Part shown: piece after piece, positions 8,777 to 16,162 of the stretch
Numbering within the stretch: the stretch's first letter is position 1
Layout of the letters: each line of letters opens with the position of its first letter
Origin: Helicobacter_D ganmani
GTDB lineage: Bacteria > Campylobacterota > Campylobacteria > Campylobacterales > Helicobacteraceae
Reading direction: 5' to 3' (one strand)
Assembly (NCBI RefSeq): GCF_965138225.1
Contig: NZ_CBCSAX010000009.1
Length of the DNA: 64,000 nucleotides
Notes under the pieces: model-generated
What the model saw: only the letters and a program-made list of their open reading frames with translations
Told to the model about the DNA's origin: nothing
Databases searched by the model: none
Position numbers and translations under genes: made by a program

Positions 8777-9725
8777 TGGTGGGCTAGATAGCTTACTTGC
8801 AATCAAAATCATCAAAGATTTAGGCATTGAAGTTTTGGCTTTGCATTTCAATATTGGATTTGGAGCGAAACAAGATAAAAGCGAAATCTTGCGTCAAAGG
8901 TTAAATCAAGTGGGCGCAGAATTAAAAATTGTGGATATTAGGAAGCAATTTTTTGATGAGATTCTCTTCACGCCGAAGTTTGGCTATGGCAAATATTTTA
9001 ACCCTTGTATTGATTGCCACGCAAATATGTTTTCTCACGCATTAAAAATGTTAGAATCGCAAGGAGCAAGTTTTGTCATTAGTGGAGAAGTATTAGGACA
9101 GCGTCCCAAAAGCCAACGCACAGAGGCTCTAGGGCAAGTAGAAAAGCTGTGTGAGGGAAACGGGCTTATCGTGCGTCCTTTATGTGCCAAACTTTTACCA
9201 CCTACAATTCCAGAGCAAAAAGGTTGGATTCCTAGAGAAAAACTCCTTGATATTAGCGGAAGAGGACGGAATCGCCAACTAGAATTAGTCCAACATTATG
9301 GCATAGAATATTATGAGCGTCCAGGTGGAGGCTGCCTGCTCACAGAAACTTCTGTTGCCAACAAAATAAAAGATATTCTCTCTCATCGTCCCATTGTCTT
9401 TGAGGATATGGAATTAGTCAAATTCGGACGTTATATGATTCTACCTAATGGAGCGCGTTGTGTGATTGCAAGAAATGAAGAGGAAAACCAAAAGCTAAAA
9501 TTCAATCACCCTAAAATGTCGCAAATTGAGTTATTAGATTGTATTGGACCTTTAGGGCTTGTAGAGAAAGACGCAAGTGAGCAAGACAAAAATCTTGCGA
9601 TTTCTCTTACTCTACTTTATGGCAAGACACAGATAAATCAACCCTATAAAGTGCGCTTTGAAGGCAAAGAAATAGAATCTTTTGCCTTTGAAAGCAAAGA
9701 AAAAGCACAACAATTTTTAATCTAA
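8754..9725 (+). CDS. PP-loop ATPase, tRNA-thiolation-like protein
   Basis: A 323-residue protein with an N-terminal PP-loop (ALFSGGLDSLLAIKI) like MnmA and ThiI, and a NPCIDCHANMF segment with paired cysteines. The C-terminal half contains RPGGGCLLTETSVANKI and VKFGRYMILPNGARC, a domain found in the Helicobacter/Campylobacter version of this protein and in some tRNA 4-thiouridine-related enzymes. I infer adenylation chemistry on a tRNA or small-molecule substrate; the substrate is not shown by the sequence. It follows dnaG with overlapping ends, the same order I recall as HP0012-HP0013 in H. pylori, and has AAGGAG upstream of its ATG. Confidence 0.75.
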   Translation: MKALALFSGGLDSLLAIKIIKDLGIEVLALHFNIGFGAKQDKSEILRQRLNQVGAELKIVDIRKQFFDEILFTPKFGYGKYFNPCIDCHANMFSHALKMLESQGASFVISGEVLGQRPKSQRTEALGQVEKLCEGNGLIVRPLCAKLLPPTIPEQKGWIPREKLLDISGRGRNRQLELVQHYGIEYYERPGGGCLLTETSVANKIKDILSHRPIVFEDMELVKFGRYMILPNGARCVIARNEEENQKLKFNHPKMSQIELLDCIGPLGLVEKDASEQDKNLAISLTLLYGKTQINQPYKVRFEGKEIESFAFESKEKAQQFLI

Positions 9726-9740
9726 AATAAAGGAATCCTA

Positions 9741-10355
9741 ATGGAAACAAAACAAATTTTCAAGCAAATTATCCTAGAGCGATATTCCTGTCGTTCTTTT
9801 AAAGATTCTACGATTGACGAAAAATCTCTAGAATACATCTTGGAAGCTGGGCGACTTTCTCCTAGCTCACTTGGACTAGAGCCGTGGCGTTTTTATGTCA
9901 TTCAAGACAAAAGTCAAAAGCTAGAAATTTCTAAAATTGCAAATCATCAAGAGCATGTTGCGCATTGTGGGGCAATCCTCATCATCACTGCGCGTTTGGA
10001 TTTCGGGGAATATTTTATACCCAAACTCAAAGGACGCAATATGCCACAAGACGAAATAGACAAAAGAATCGCACTTTATAAGCCTTTTATTGATGGAATG
10101 AATGCAGAACAAAAATTACATTATGCAAGAGAACAAGTCTTTTTGGCATTAGGGAATCTCGCAAATTCTGCAAGTGCCTTAGGGCTTGGTTCGTGTATCA
10201 TTGGAGGATTTGATTCTTGCAAGCTAGACGAATATCTAAGATTAAATACCCAAAAGGAACGTAGCGCGATTCTACTTGTTATTGGTGAAAAAGCCCAAAG
10301 TGAAATTCCCCAAAAGTCGCGCAGTCCAAAAGAAGAAGTGATTAAATTCTTATAA
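9741..10355 (+). CDS. rdxA: RdxA-like NAD(P)H nitroreductase
   Basis: A 204-residue flavoenzyme of the nitroreductase family. The start has ERYSCRSF and GRLSPSSLGLEPWRF, the FMN-binding and dimer segments. The second half has LGLGSCIIGGFDS and ends in PQKSRSPKEEVIKFL, closely resembling the C-terminus of H. pylori RdxA. RdxA is the oxygen-insensitive nitroreductase that activates metronidazole, so loss of this gene could affect drug susceptibility; that is known for H. pylori and inferred here. The gene is intact and follows the PP-loop gene by 15 bp with AAAGGA upstream. FrxA-type nitroreductase is the alternative assignment. Confidence 0.75.
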   Translation: METKQIFKQIILERYSCRSFKDSTIDEKSLEYILEAGRLSPSSLGLEPWRFYVIQDKSQKLEISKIANHQEHVAHCGAILIITARLDFGEYFIPKLKGRNMPQDEIDKRIALYKPFIDGMNAEQKLHYAREQVFLALGNLANSASALGLGSCIIGGFDSCKLDEYLRLNTQKERSAILLVIGEKAQSEIPQKSRSPKEEVIKFL

Positions 10356-10457
10356 TTTTTAAAAAGATTCTATTAATTTATTTTTTCAATAAAAATTTTG
10401 GATTTTTTAGATAAAATTAGAATTTCTTATTCAAAATTAAAGAAGGGGATGTTTTAG

Positions 10458-11567
10458 ATGTTTAGTAACAACAAAAGAGAACAAGAATTAATAGCAGAAA
10501 ATAAAGCATTGCACGCAAAAATTGAGCAACTTGAGAATGCCTTACGCAAATGTGGCGAAGAAAAAGCCGAACATAGCTTGCTTATTGAAAAATACAATTC
10601 TGATGAAAATCGTATTAAAACATTCAATAAAATTTTAAATATGATAACTATTTCATCTTCTAAGCATTTGAAAATTTTACAAGATAACTTTGCGAATTCT
10701 GTTGAAATGCTACAAGAAGCTAAAAAAACTTCCACAGAAAATGTGCAACAAACCAAAATCCTTGAAGATGCAATTACAAATGGTGTTACTAACGCAGTAG
10801 AAAAACTTAACAACTTCCAAACAATGATTTCACAAGTCTATCAAGACCTTGATTCCATTACAAATGTCATCAATCTTATCACCGATGTGAGCGACCAAAC
10901 CAATTTGCTTGCCCTCAATGCCGCTATTGAAGCAGCGCGTGCAGGAGAACACGGAAGAGGATTTGCTGTCGTAGCTGATGAGGTGCGCAAGCTCGCAGAA
11001 CGCGCACAAAAAGCAACCAAAGAAATTGAAATGAATATCCAAGTATTACGCCAAAATTTCTCTGAAGTGCAAACTTCCACAGAAGAGATTGTAGATGAAA
11101 TGGACCAAGTCAATGGAGAAGTTGCAAAATTTATCCAAGTAGGAGAAGCTTCTATGGATGTGCGCCAAAATTCTGCAAATGTATTAGATACCACATTTAT
11201 CGGGCTTGTTAAATTAGACCATTTGCTCTTTAAAATGAATGCTTATAAAGCCATTGTGGATAATAATCAAGAATTGCATTTAGCCGATCATCACGATTGC
11301 AGACTTGGAAAATGGTATGAACAAGGAAATGGCAAAGAAATGTTTAGCAGATTGCCAAATTATAGCAACTTAGAATCTCCACATGCAAATGTGCATAATT
11401 CCTTTAAAAATGGGGTAGATTTATTCAAAAATAAAGGCTTAGACGCAAATGAAGAAATTTTATCCTTGTTTGAGGCGGGAGAAGCAGCTTCCGATGATGT
11501 GGTAGATATTTTAGATAAACTCTTAGAAGAAAAAATCTCTGATAGAAATAATGGAACACAACGTTAG
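10458..11567 (+). CDS. tlpD: cytoplasmic chemoreceptor with CZB zinc domain (TlpD-like)
   Basis: A 369-residue protein without membrane segments. It begins with a coiled coil (about 5-45), then the methyl-accepting signalling hairpin with DQTNLLALNAAIEAARAG and GRGFAVVADEVRKLAE. It ends in a CZB domain with LDHLLFKMNAYKAI, DHHDCRLGKWY and ESPHANVH, giving the three-histidine/one-cysteine zinc site. This is the layout of H. pylori TlpD, a soluble receptor for oxidants such as hypochlorite that signals to CheA/CheW. A TAAAAT at 10412-10417 is a likely -10, and AAGGGGA precedes the ATG. A paralogue lies at 52701-53795. Confidence 0.85.
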   Translation: MFSNNKREQELIAENKALHAKIEQLENALRKCGEEKAEHSLLIEKYNSDENRIKTFNKILNMITISSSKHLKILQDNFANSVEMLQEAKKTSTENVQQTKILEDAITNGVTNAVEKLNNFQTMISQVYQDLDSITNVINLITDVSDQTNLLALNAAIEAARAGEHGRGFAVVADEVRKLAERAQKATKEIEMNIQVLRQNFSEVQTSTEEIVDEMDQVNGEVAKFIQVGEASMDVRQNSANVLDTTFIGLVKLDHLLFKMNAYKAIVDNNQELHLADHHDCRLGKWYEQGNGKEMFSRLPNYSNLESPHANVHNSFKNGVDLFKNKGLDANEEILSLFEAGEAASDDVVDILDKLLEEKISDRNNGTQR

Positions 11568-11580
11568 AAAATCTACTCTT

Positions 11581-11609
11581 TAGCACTTGCTTTTAACTAG
11601 CAAGTGCTA
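11581..11609. terminator. hairpin between convergent genes
   Basis: A perfect inverted repeat (TAGCACTTGC and GCAAGTGCTA, ten-base arms, nine-base loop) lies 14 bp after the chemoreceptor stop and 8 bp before the end of the convergent gene at 11617. There is no strong T run on either side, so it may be a bidirectional terminator or an RNA-stabilising hairpin. Confidence 0.6.
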
Positions 11610-11616
11610 AATCTCA

Positions 11617-12177
11617 TTACCCGAACAAGCTTTTTAATGTATTGGGGTCAAAATTTTCAAAGTCAAATTCTTGAGTAGTGGGAGCACCAATCGGCAAACT
11701 TGCTTTTTCAATCAAATCACTAATTTTTCCCATTTTTTGCATAATCTCATTATGCTTATTTGTCAGACTTTCACTGATAGAGCCTTGAATTTGGCTTGGC
11801 AATGGAAGAGAGAGTGAAACACTTTCTCCTGCAAGAGTCAAAGTCAATTCCTTTCCAAAGAGAGACTCCCCTTTAAATTGAGCAGCTTTAGCGGTATTAT
11901 CTAATTGTGTTATATTTTCTCCACTACTTTTTATTTGATTTCCTAACCCATTTAATGTAATATCCGCAATCTGCATTGCACCAATCATTTCATTTGCGCC
12001 TTTGACACCATCACTAAACTTACGAATCTCTAAAGCAGTTTGCGATAAATTAGGCAATTCTTGCATCTCTTGCACTTTTTGAGATTCTACTTTTGCCGAA
12101 TCTTGTGGCTTGATAGCACCCACTTGAGAATTTGGATAAATATTTCCTATTCCATAAGGATTTACTGAAGATAGCAT
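11617..12177 (-). CDS. flagellin-like or export-associated protein under sigma-54 control
   Basis: A 186-residue protein with no cysteine, no signal peptide and no membrane segment. The middle contains GANEMIGAMQIADITLNGLGNQI, a heptad-like helix resembling the D0/D1 region of flagellins and hook-associated proteins, followed by a short beta-like part (ELTLTLAGESVSLSLPLP) and a helical tail. Such proteins in Helicobacter include FliS-binding co-chaperones and flagellar export substrates. A well-formed sigma-54 promoter lies 31-46 bp upstream (12208-12223), and sigma-54 in Helicobacter controls mid-class flagellar genes. The exact role is not known; the flagellar link is inference from promoter plus helix pattern. 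Confidence 0.65.
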   Translation of the reverse strand: MLSSVNPYGIGNIYPNSQVGAIKPQDSAKVESQKVQEMQELPNLSQTALEIRKFSDGVKGANEMIGAMQIADITLNGLGNQIKSSGENITQLDNTAKAAQFKGESLFGKELTLTLAGESVSLSLPLPSQIQGSISESLTNKHNEIMQKMGKISDLIEKASLPIGAPTTQEFDFENFDPNTLKSLFG

Positions 12178-12207
12178 TTAAACTCCTTTTAAATTTTAAA
12201 ATTTAAA

Positions 12208-12223
12208 AGCACTTCTTATTCCA
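12208..12223 (-). promoter_or_regulatory. sigma-54 (RpoN) promoter
   Basis: On the minus strand the site reads TGGAATAAGAAGTGCT: GG, ten bases, GC, the invariant -24/-12 spacing of sigma-54 promoters. Transcription would begin near 12196, just ahead of AAGGAGTTAA and the ATG at 12177. The site is nearly the same as that at 55580-55595. Confidence 0.75.
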
Positions 12224-12346
12224 CTTTTTATTTCTTTGTTGTTTTAATGGGGAAATTATTATTTGATTTTGCAGAGATTAATTCAGAGAACAAAATAAAA
12301 ATGCTTACTTCCTTAGTGTATCCATAAACTTATGGTATTTGGCTTA

Positions 12347-12610
12347 TCAGCATTTATTTCTTCCTGCGCCATATTTGGCTTCCATTGCTTCTTTGAAAAA
12401 TTCCCTTTGAGATTTTGGAATCTTATCAGGGTGATTTTGCCGCATATGTTCCACATATTTATCATAACTTGGCATACCCACAAGCAAATGAAAAAACCTA
12501 TCTGAACGCCGATATATTTGAATAAGGCTAGAAGCATTTGCTTCTAGCCAACCTTTTATGTTTTTTATAATTTTTGGATTTTTATCCGTGTGCGGCAACT
12601 TTTCCTTCAT
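12347..12610 (-). CDS. YbdD/YjiX family small protein (CstA partner)
   Basis: An 87-residue protein with RFFHLLVGMPSYDKYVEHMRQNHPDK and a tail AKYGAG, the signature of the YbdD/YjiX (DUF466) family that accompanies CstA-type pyruvate or peptide transporters. I chose the ATG at 12610 because the family start is near the MKEKLPH segment; it overlaps the end of cstA by 29 bp, indicating translational coupling. Its biochemical role is unsettled; in enterobacteria YbdD or YjiX is needed for activity of the matching CstA-family transporter. Confidence 0.85.
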   Translation of the reverse strand: MKEKLPHTDKNPKIIKNIKGWLEANASSLIQIYRRSDRFFHLLVGMPSYDKYVEHMRQNHPDKIPKSQREFFKEAMEAKYGAGRNKC

Positions 12611-14699
12611 ACTTACTAGCCTCCTCATAAGGGGATTCCGCAAGTGGAATATCTATTTCACCTTTTGTTGCTTTAATACAAATGCGAATGGTTTGAATTA
12701 AAATCAAGCAGGTAACAAACATAAAGAATGCGCAAAGTCCTGCATTTACTAAGTTATTTGTCGCAATCGTCGCAAATCTTTCAGCTAAAGCTGGGTCTGT
12801 TGCTTGTGCTGCTTTTGCACTATTGATTTGCCAAAGCGCAATATGACTTACAGCATCATGCACTCTCTCGCCATTGGCTGGAAGTAATTTTAAAATTCCT
12901 GCATAAAGCGTAGAGATTAAAACCCAAGCGGCAGGTAGAATCACAACCCACGCTTGTTTTCCCTTGCCCATTTTAAAAAGCACAGAAATTACAAGCAATA
13001 ACGCCATTCCCGCCAACATTTGATTAGAAACTCCAAAGAGTGTCCAAAGTGATTTTACACCACCTTGTGGGTCAGTGATTCCTTGATAAAGGATATAACC
13101 CCAACCCGCAACGCAAATCAAAGTTGCAATCACACCCCAAAACATAGATTGAATATTTCCAATAGGAGCATACACATTGCCCAATACATCTTGCACCATA
13201 AAGCGTCCCGCACGCGTTCCTGCATCAACAGCAGTTAAAATAAACAATGCTTCAAAAAGAATCGCAAAGTGATACCAAAATGCGGTAGAGCCTTGATTAA
13301 ACAAAGGAACTTCCGAAATAATTGTTGCCAAACCAATTGCAAAAGTTGGTGCGCCTCCTGTTCTACTTAAGATACTTTTTTCGCCAATATTTTCTGCCAT
13401 ATCTAAAATTTCTTGTGGCGTAATGACAAAGCCAAAGTTGTTAATCGTTTGTGCTGCAACTGCTGCTGCTTGTGCTACATCTGTGATTCCTGCTGTTCCA
13501 AGCCCTGCAGGAGCAACATTGATAGAAAAATACAATCCCGGAGTTAAAATACACGCAGCAATCAATGCCATAACTGCAACTGCAGATTCCATAACCATAG
13601 AACCATAGCCCACCATTCTTGCGTGAGATTCTTTCTCTAGCATTTTTGGAGTTGTCCCGCTAGAAATTAGCGCGTGGAATCCGCTAATTGCCCCACAAGC
13701 AATGGTAATAAAAAGAAAAGGAAAGAGCTGTCCGCTAAAAACTGGTCCTGTCCCATCAATAAACTTCGTAACACTTGGAAATTGAATATCTGGTGCAACA
13801 ATCAAGATTCCTGCTGCCATTAGCACAATCACACCGATTTTTAAGAATGTGCTTAAATAATCACGAGGAGCAAGCAAAAACCATACAGGGAGAATTGCTG
13901 CAACAAAACCATAACCAATCATTATATAGGTTAATGTAACAGGCGTTAATGTAAATATTGCGGATAAAGTTGGATTTGCGGCAACTTCTTGTCCATAGAA
14001 TAACGCAAGCAATAATAATACAAAACCGATAATACTAGCCTCACCTATTTTACCTGGTCGCAAGAATCGCATATGAATTCCCATATAAATTGCGATTGGA
14101 ATCGTCATTGCAATCGTGAATAATCCCCAAGGAGATTCTGCAAGAGCATTAACCACAACAAGTGCCAAAATCGCAATAATCAACATCATAATGCCCAAAA
14201 TCCCTATCATTGCAATACTTCCAACGCCCTTACCCAACTCTAGTTTAATGATTTCACCTAGTGATTTACCATTGCGGCGCATTGAAACAAAAAGCACCGT
14301 AAAGTCATGCACTGCTCCAGCAAGCACAACACCAACTACAATCCAAATCATACTAGGCAAATATCCCATTTGAGCTGCTAAAATTGGACCTACAAGAGGA
14401 CCAGCACCAGCAATAGCGGCAAAGTGGTGTCCGAACAAAACGATTTTGTTTGTTGGACAAAAATCACGTCCATCATTCATCGTTAGTGCAGGAGTCGCGC
14501 GATTGTCGTCTAAGCCTAAAACTTTTTCTGCAATGTATTTTGAATAAAATCGGTAACCAATCATATAAATACATACTGCGGCTACCACAATCCATACTGC
14601 AGAAATTGTCTCGCCTTGATGTAATGCTAAAACACCAAAGCCCCAAGCACCAATAAGAGCTACAATCGCCCAAATAACCATACTCAAAACTTTATTCAT
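12582..14699 (-). CDS. cstA: CstA carbon starvation protein (peptide/pyruvate transporter)
   Basis: A 705-residue, very hydrophobic membrane protein with well over a dozen transmembrane segments. CstA hallmarks include YRFYSKYIAEKVLGLDD near the N-terminus, NKIVLFGHHFAAIAGAGPLVGP, and SGFHALISSGTTPKML in the middle. Family members import peptides or pyruvate; C. jejuni CstA supports peptide use and host interaction. The gene is preceded by GAAGGAG and by a TATAAT at 14745-14750, and is followed by overlapping ybdD. Confidence 0.95.
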   Translation of the reverse strand: MNKVLSMVIWAIVALIGAWGFGVLALHQGETISAVWIVVAAVCIYMIGYRFYSKYIAEKVLGLDDNRATPALTMNDGRDFCPTNKIVLFGHHFAAIAGAGPLVGPILAAQMGYLPSMIWIVVGVVLAGAVHDFTVLFVSMRRNGKSLGEIIKLELGKGVGSIAMIGILGIMMLIIAILALVVVNALAESPWGLFTIAMTIPIAIYMGIHMRFLRPGKIGEASIIGFVLLLLALFYGQEVAANPTLSAIFTLTPVTLTYIMIGYGFVAAILPVWFLLAPRDYLSTFLKIGVIVLMAAGILIVAPDIQFPSVTKFIDGTGPVFSGQLFPFLFITIACGAISGFHALISSGTTPKMLEKESHARMVGYGSMVMESAVAVMALIAACILTPGLYFSINVAPAGLGTAGITDVAQAAAVAAQTINNFGFVITPQEILDMAENIGEKSILSRTGGAPTFAIGLATIISEVPLFNQGSTAFWYHFAILFEALFILTAVDAGTRAGRFMVQDVLGNVYAPIGNIQSMFWGVIATLICVAGWGYILYQGITDPQGGVKSLWTLFGVSNQMLAGMALLLVISVLFKMGKGKQAWVVILPAAWVLISTLYAGILKLLPANGERVHDAVSHIALWQINSAKAAQATDPALAERFATIATNNLVNAGLCAFFMFVTCLILIQTIRICIKATKGEIDIPLAESPYEEASKYEGKVAAHG

Positions 14700-14744
14700 A
14701 AAGCTCCTTCTTAAATCTAATTCGTGCTACCTAAGAGCAAAATC

Positions 14745-14750
14745 ATTATA
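14745..14750 (-). promoter_or_regulatory. -10 element of cstA
   Basis: The minus strand reads CCAATGTATAATGATT, a perfect TATAAT about 45 bp before the cstA ATG. A second copy with almost the same flank lies at 14959-14964, too far from cstA to be needed for it. Confidence 0.6.
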
Positions 14751-14928
14751 CATTGGATTCTAAAGCATATCAATTAAATTTTAAACATTATCGTTTTATT
14801 TTACAAAAAACTACAAAAAACTATTTTCAAATGTTAATTTTTTACCCATTTTGTTAAGAATAGACAAGATTGATTTAGGAGAATAAAATTATCAAAAACT
14901 ATTCCATAGGAATTTTGGAGGATAATTA

Positions 14929-15006
14929 ATGCCAAAACTCCTGTCCTTGCGAATTAAGATTATACATTGCTGTGAAAGTTTTTTAAAATTTCTTACAATA
15001 ATATAG
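14929..15006 (+). CDS. candidate 25-residue peptide with hairpin-sequestered ribosome-binding site
   Basis: In the 310-bp gap between cstA and hemE, the plus strand has GGAGG 8 bp before an ATG that opens a 25-codon frame (MPKLLSLRIKIIHCC at its start), hydrophobic with four basic residues. AGGAATTTTGG at 14908-14918 pairs with CCAAAACTCCT at 14932-14942 at ten of eleven positions, so GGAGG and the ATG sit at the edge of and in the loop. A perfect TATAAT on the opposite strand at 14959-14964 would start an antisense RNA inside this frame. This resembles the layout of AapA/IsoA type I toxin-antitoxin loci of H. pylori, but there is no clear sequence similarity. No strong plus-strand promoter is visible. 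It may be chance. Confidence 0.3.
   Translation: MPKLLSLRIKIIHCCESFLKFLTII
14959..14964 (-). promoter_or_regulatory. possible antisense -10 element inside the 25-codon ORF
   Basis: The minus strand reads GCAATGTATAATCTTAA. Transcription from here would begin near 14951 and run across the start codon, Shine-Dalgarno sequence and hairpin of the small plus-strand ORF, continuing toward cstA. It could also be a distal cstA promoter. Confidence 0.4.
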
Positions 15007-15009
15007 AAT

Positions 15010-16023
15010 CTAGCGATAATTATGGATAAACTCCACAAGATTGATTGCATTCTCACGCGGCAAATCCGGAAGCATTCCGTGTCCTAAATTAAAAATATGC
15101 GCAGAATCTTTCATTAGTTCTAAAATCTCCCGCGCACCCTCAAGCATAGAATCCTCATTATAGATTCTACACGGCTCTAAATTGCCTTGCAAAGCATATT
15201 TATGCCCTAATTTTTCTTTTGCAATTCCAAGCGGTGTGCTCCAATCCACGCCAAAGACATCAAATTCTCCGTCTATCCTATCCAAATATCCAGAGATTCC
15301 TTTGGGGAACAAAATCACAGGAATATGAGGGTATTTGCGTTTTATGAAACTTGCAATTTGCTTACAATATTTCCAACCAAACTCCAAATACGCATTCTCT
15401 TCTAGCGCACTTGCCCACGAATCAAATACCATCACCGCATTCACTCCTGCTTGAATTTGCGATTCTAAATAATGTTTTAGATTGTGTGTAACTTTCTCAA
15501 GGATTGCGTGTAGAAATTGCGGATTGGAATACAAAGTTTTTTTAGACTTCGCATAAGTTTTGCTCCCCTCCCCCTCAATCATATAGGTTGCAAGCGTCCA
15601 AGGCGCACCACAAAATCCAATCAATGCCCTATCCTTAGCTAGATTTTGGCGCGTTAGAGAAATTGTATCATACACATAATTCAGTCTTTTATATGCTTCA
15701 TCGCTTAATCTTTCCAAATCGTTTTGAGATTCTATTGGTTTTTTAAACTTCGGTCCCTCTCCTGCATAAAATCCCAAATCCATTCCCATTTCTAATGGCA
15801 CAACCAAAATATCACTAAATAAAATCGCTGCATCTACATTCAAAATCTCCACAGGCTGCAAAGTAACTTCACTTGCTAATTTCGGATTCCTACAAAGACT
15901 CAAAAAATCTCCTGCCTGCTTACGCACTTCTTTATATTCGCTCAAATATCTTCCGGCTTGACGCATAAACCACACAGGTGTATAAGGAGTTTTTTTCTTA
16001 AAACACGCATCAACAAAAATCAT
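15010..16023 (-). CDS. hemE: uroporphyrinogen decarboxylase
   Basis: A 337-residue enzyme that removes four carboxyl groups from uroporphyrinogen III to give coproporphyrinogen III in haem synthesis. The signature PVWFMRQAGRYLSEY is at about residues 17-31 and GFCGAPWTLATYMIEG near the middle; the conserved FDSWASALE follows. Length is normal. It is a single gene, with AAAGAGG upstream of its ATG, divergent from secA. Confidence 0.97.
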   Translation of the reverse strand: MIFVDACFKKKTPYTPVWFMRQAGRYLSEYKEVRKQAGDFLSLCRNPKLASEVTLQPVEILNVDAAILFSDILVVPLEMGMDLGFYAGEGPKFKKPIESQNDLERLSDEAYKRLNYVYDTISLTRQNLAKDRALIGFCGAPWTLATYMIEGEGSKTYAKSKKTLYSNPQFLHAILEKVTHNLKHYLESQIQAGVNAVMVFDSWASALEENAYLEFGWKYCKQIASFIKRKYPHIPVILFPKGISGYLDRIDGEFDVFGVDWSTPLGIAKEKLGHKYALQGNLEPCRIYNEDSMLEGAREILELMKDSAHIFNLGHGMLPDLPRENAINLVEFIHNYR

Positions 16024-16162
16024 TTTTTCCTCTTTAAATATAAAATATTTCGTTGTATTTTATCTAAGTAATAGTGCATTTATGCTAAAATTACGACTTT
16101 TTAGATTGTTTTAATTTTTATTTTATAAAAACAGAATCTAACATTAAGGAAAGGTTTAGATT

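Noticed and set aside
14908..14942. Hairpin as terminator for hemE
   Set aside because: On the minus strand no T run follows, and it lies 70 bp past the stop; a regulatory hairpin for the small ORF fits better.
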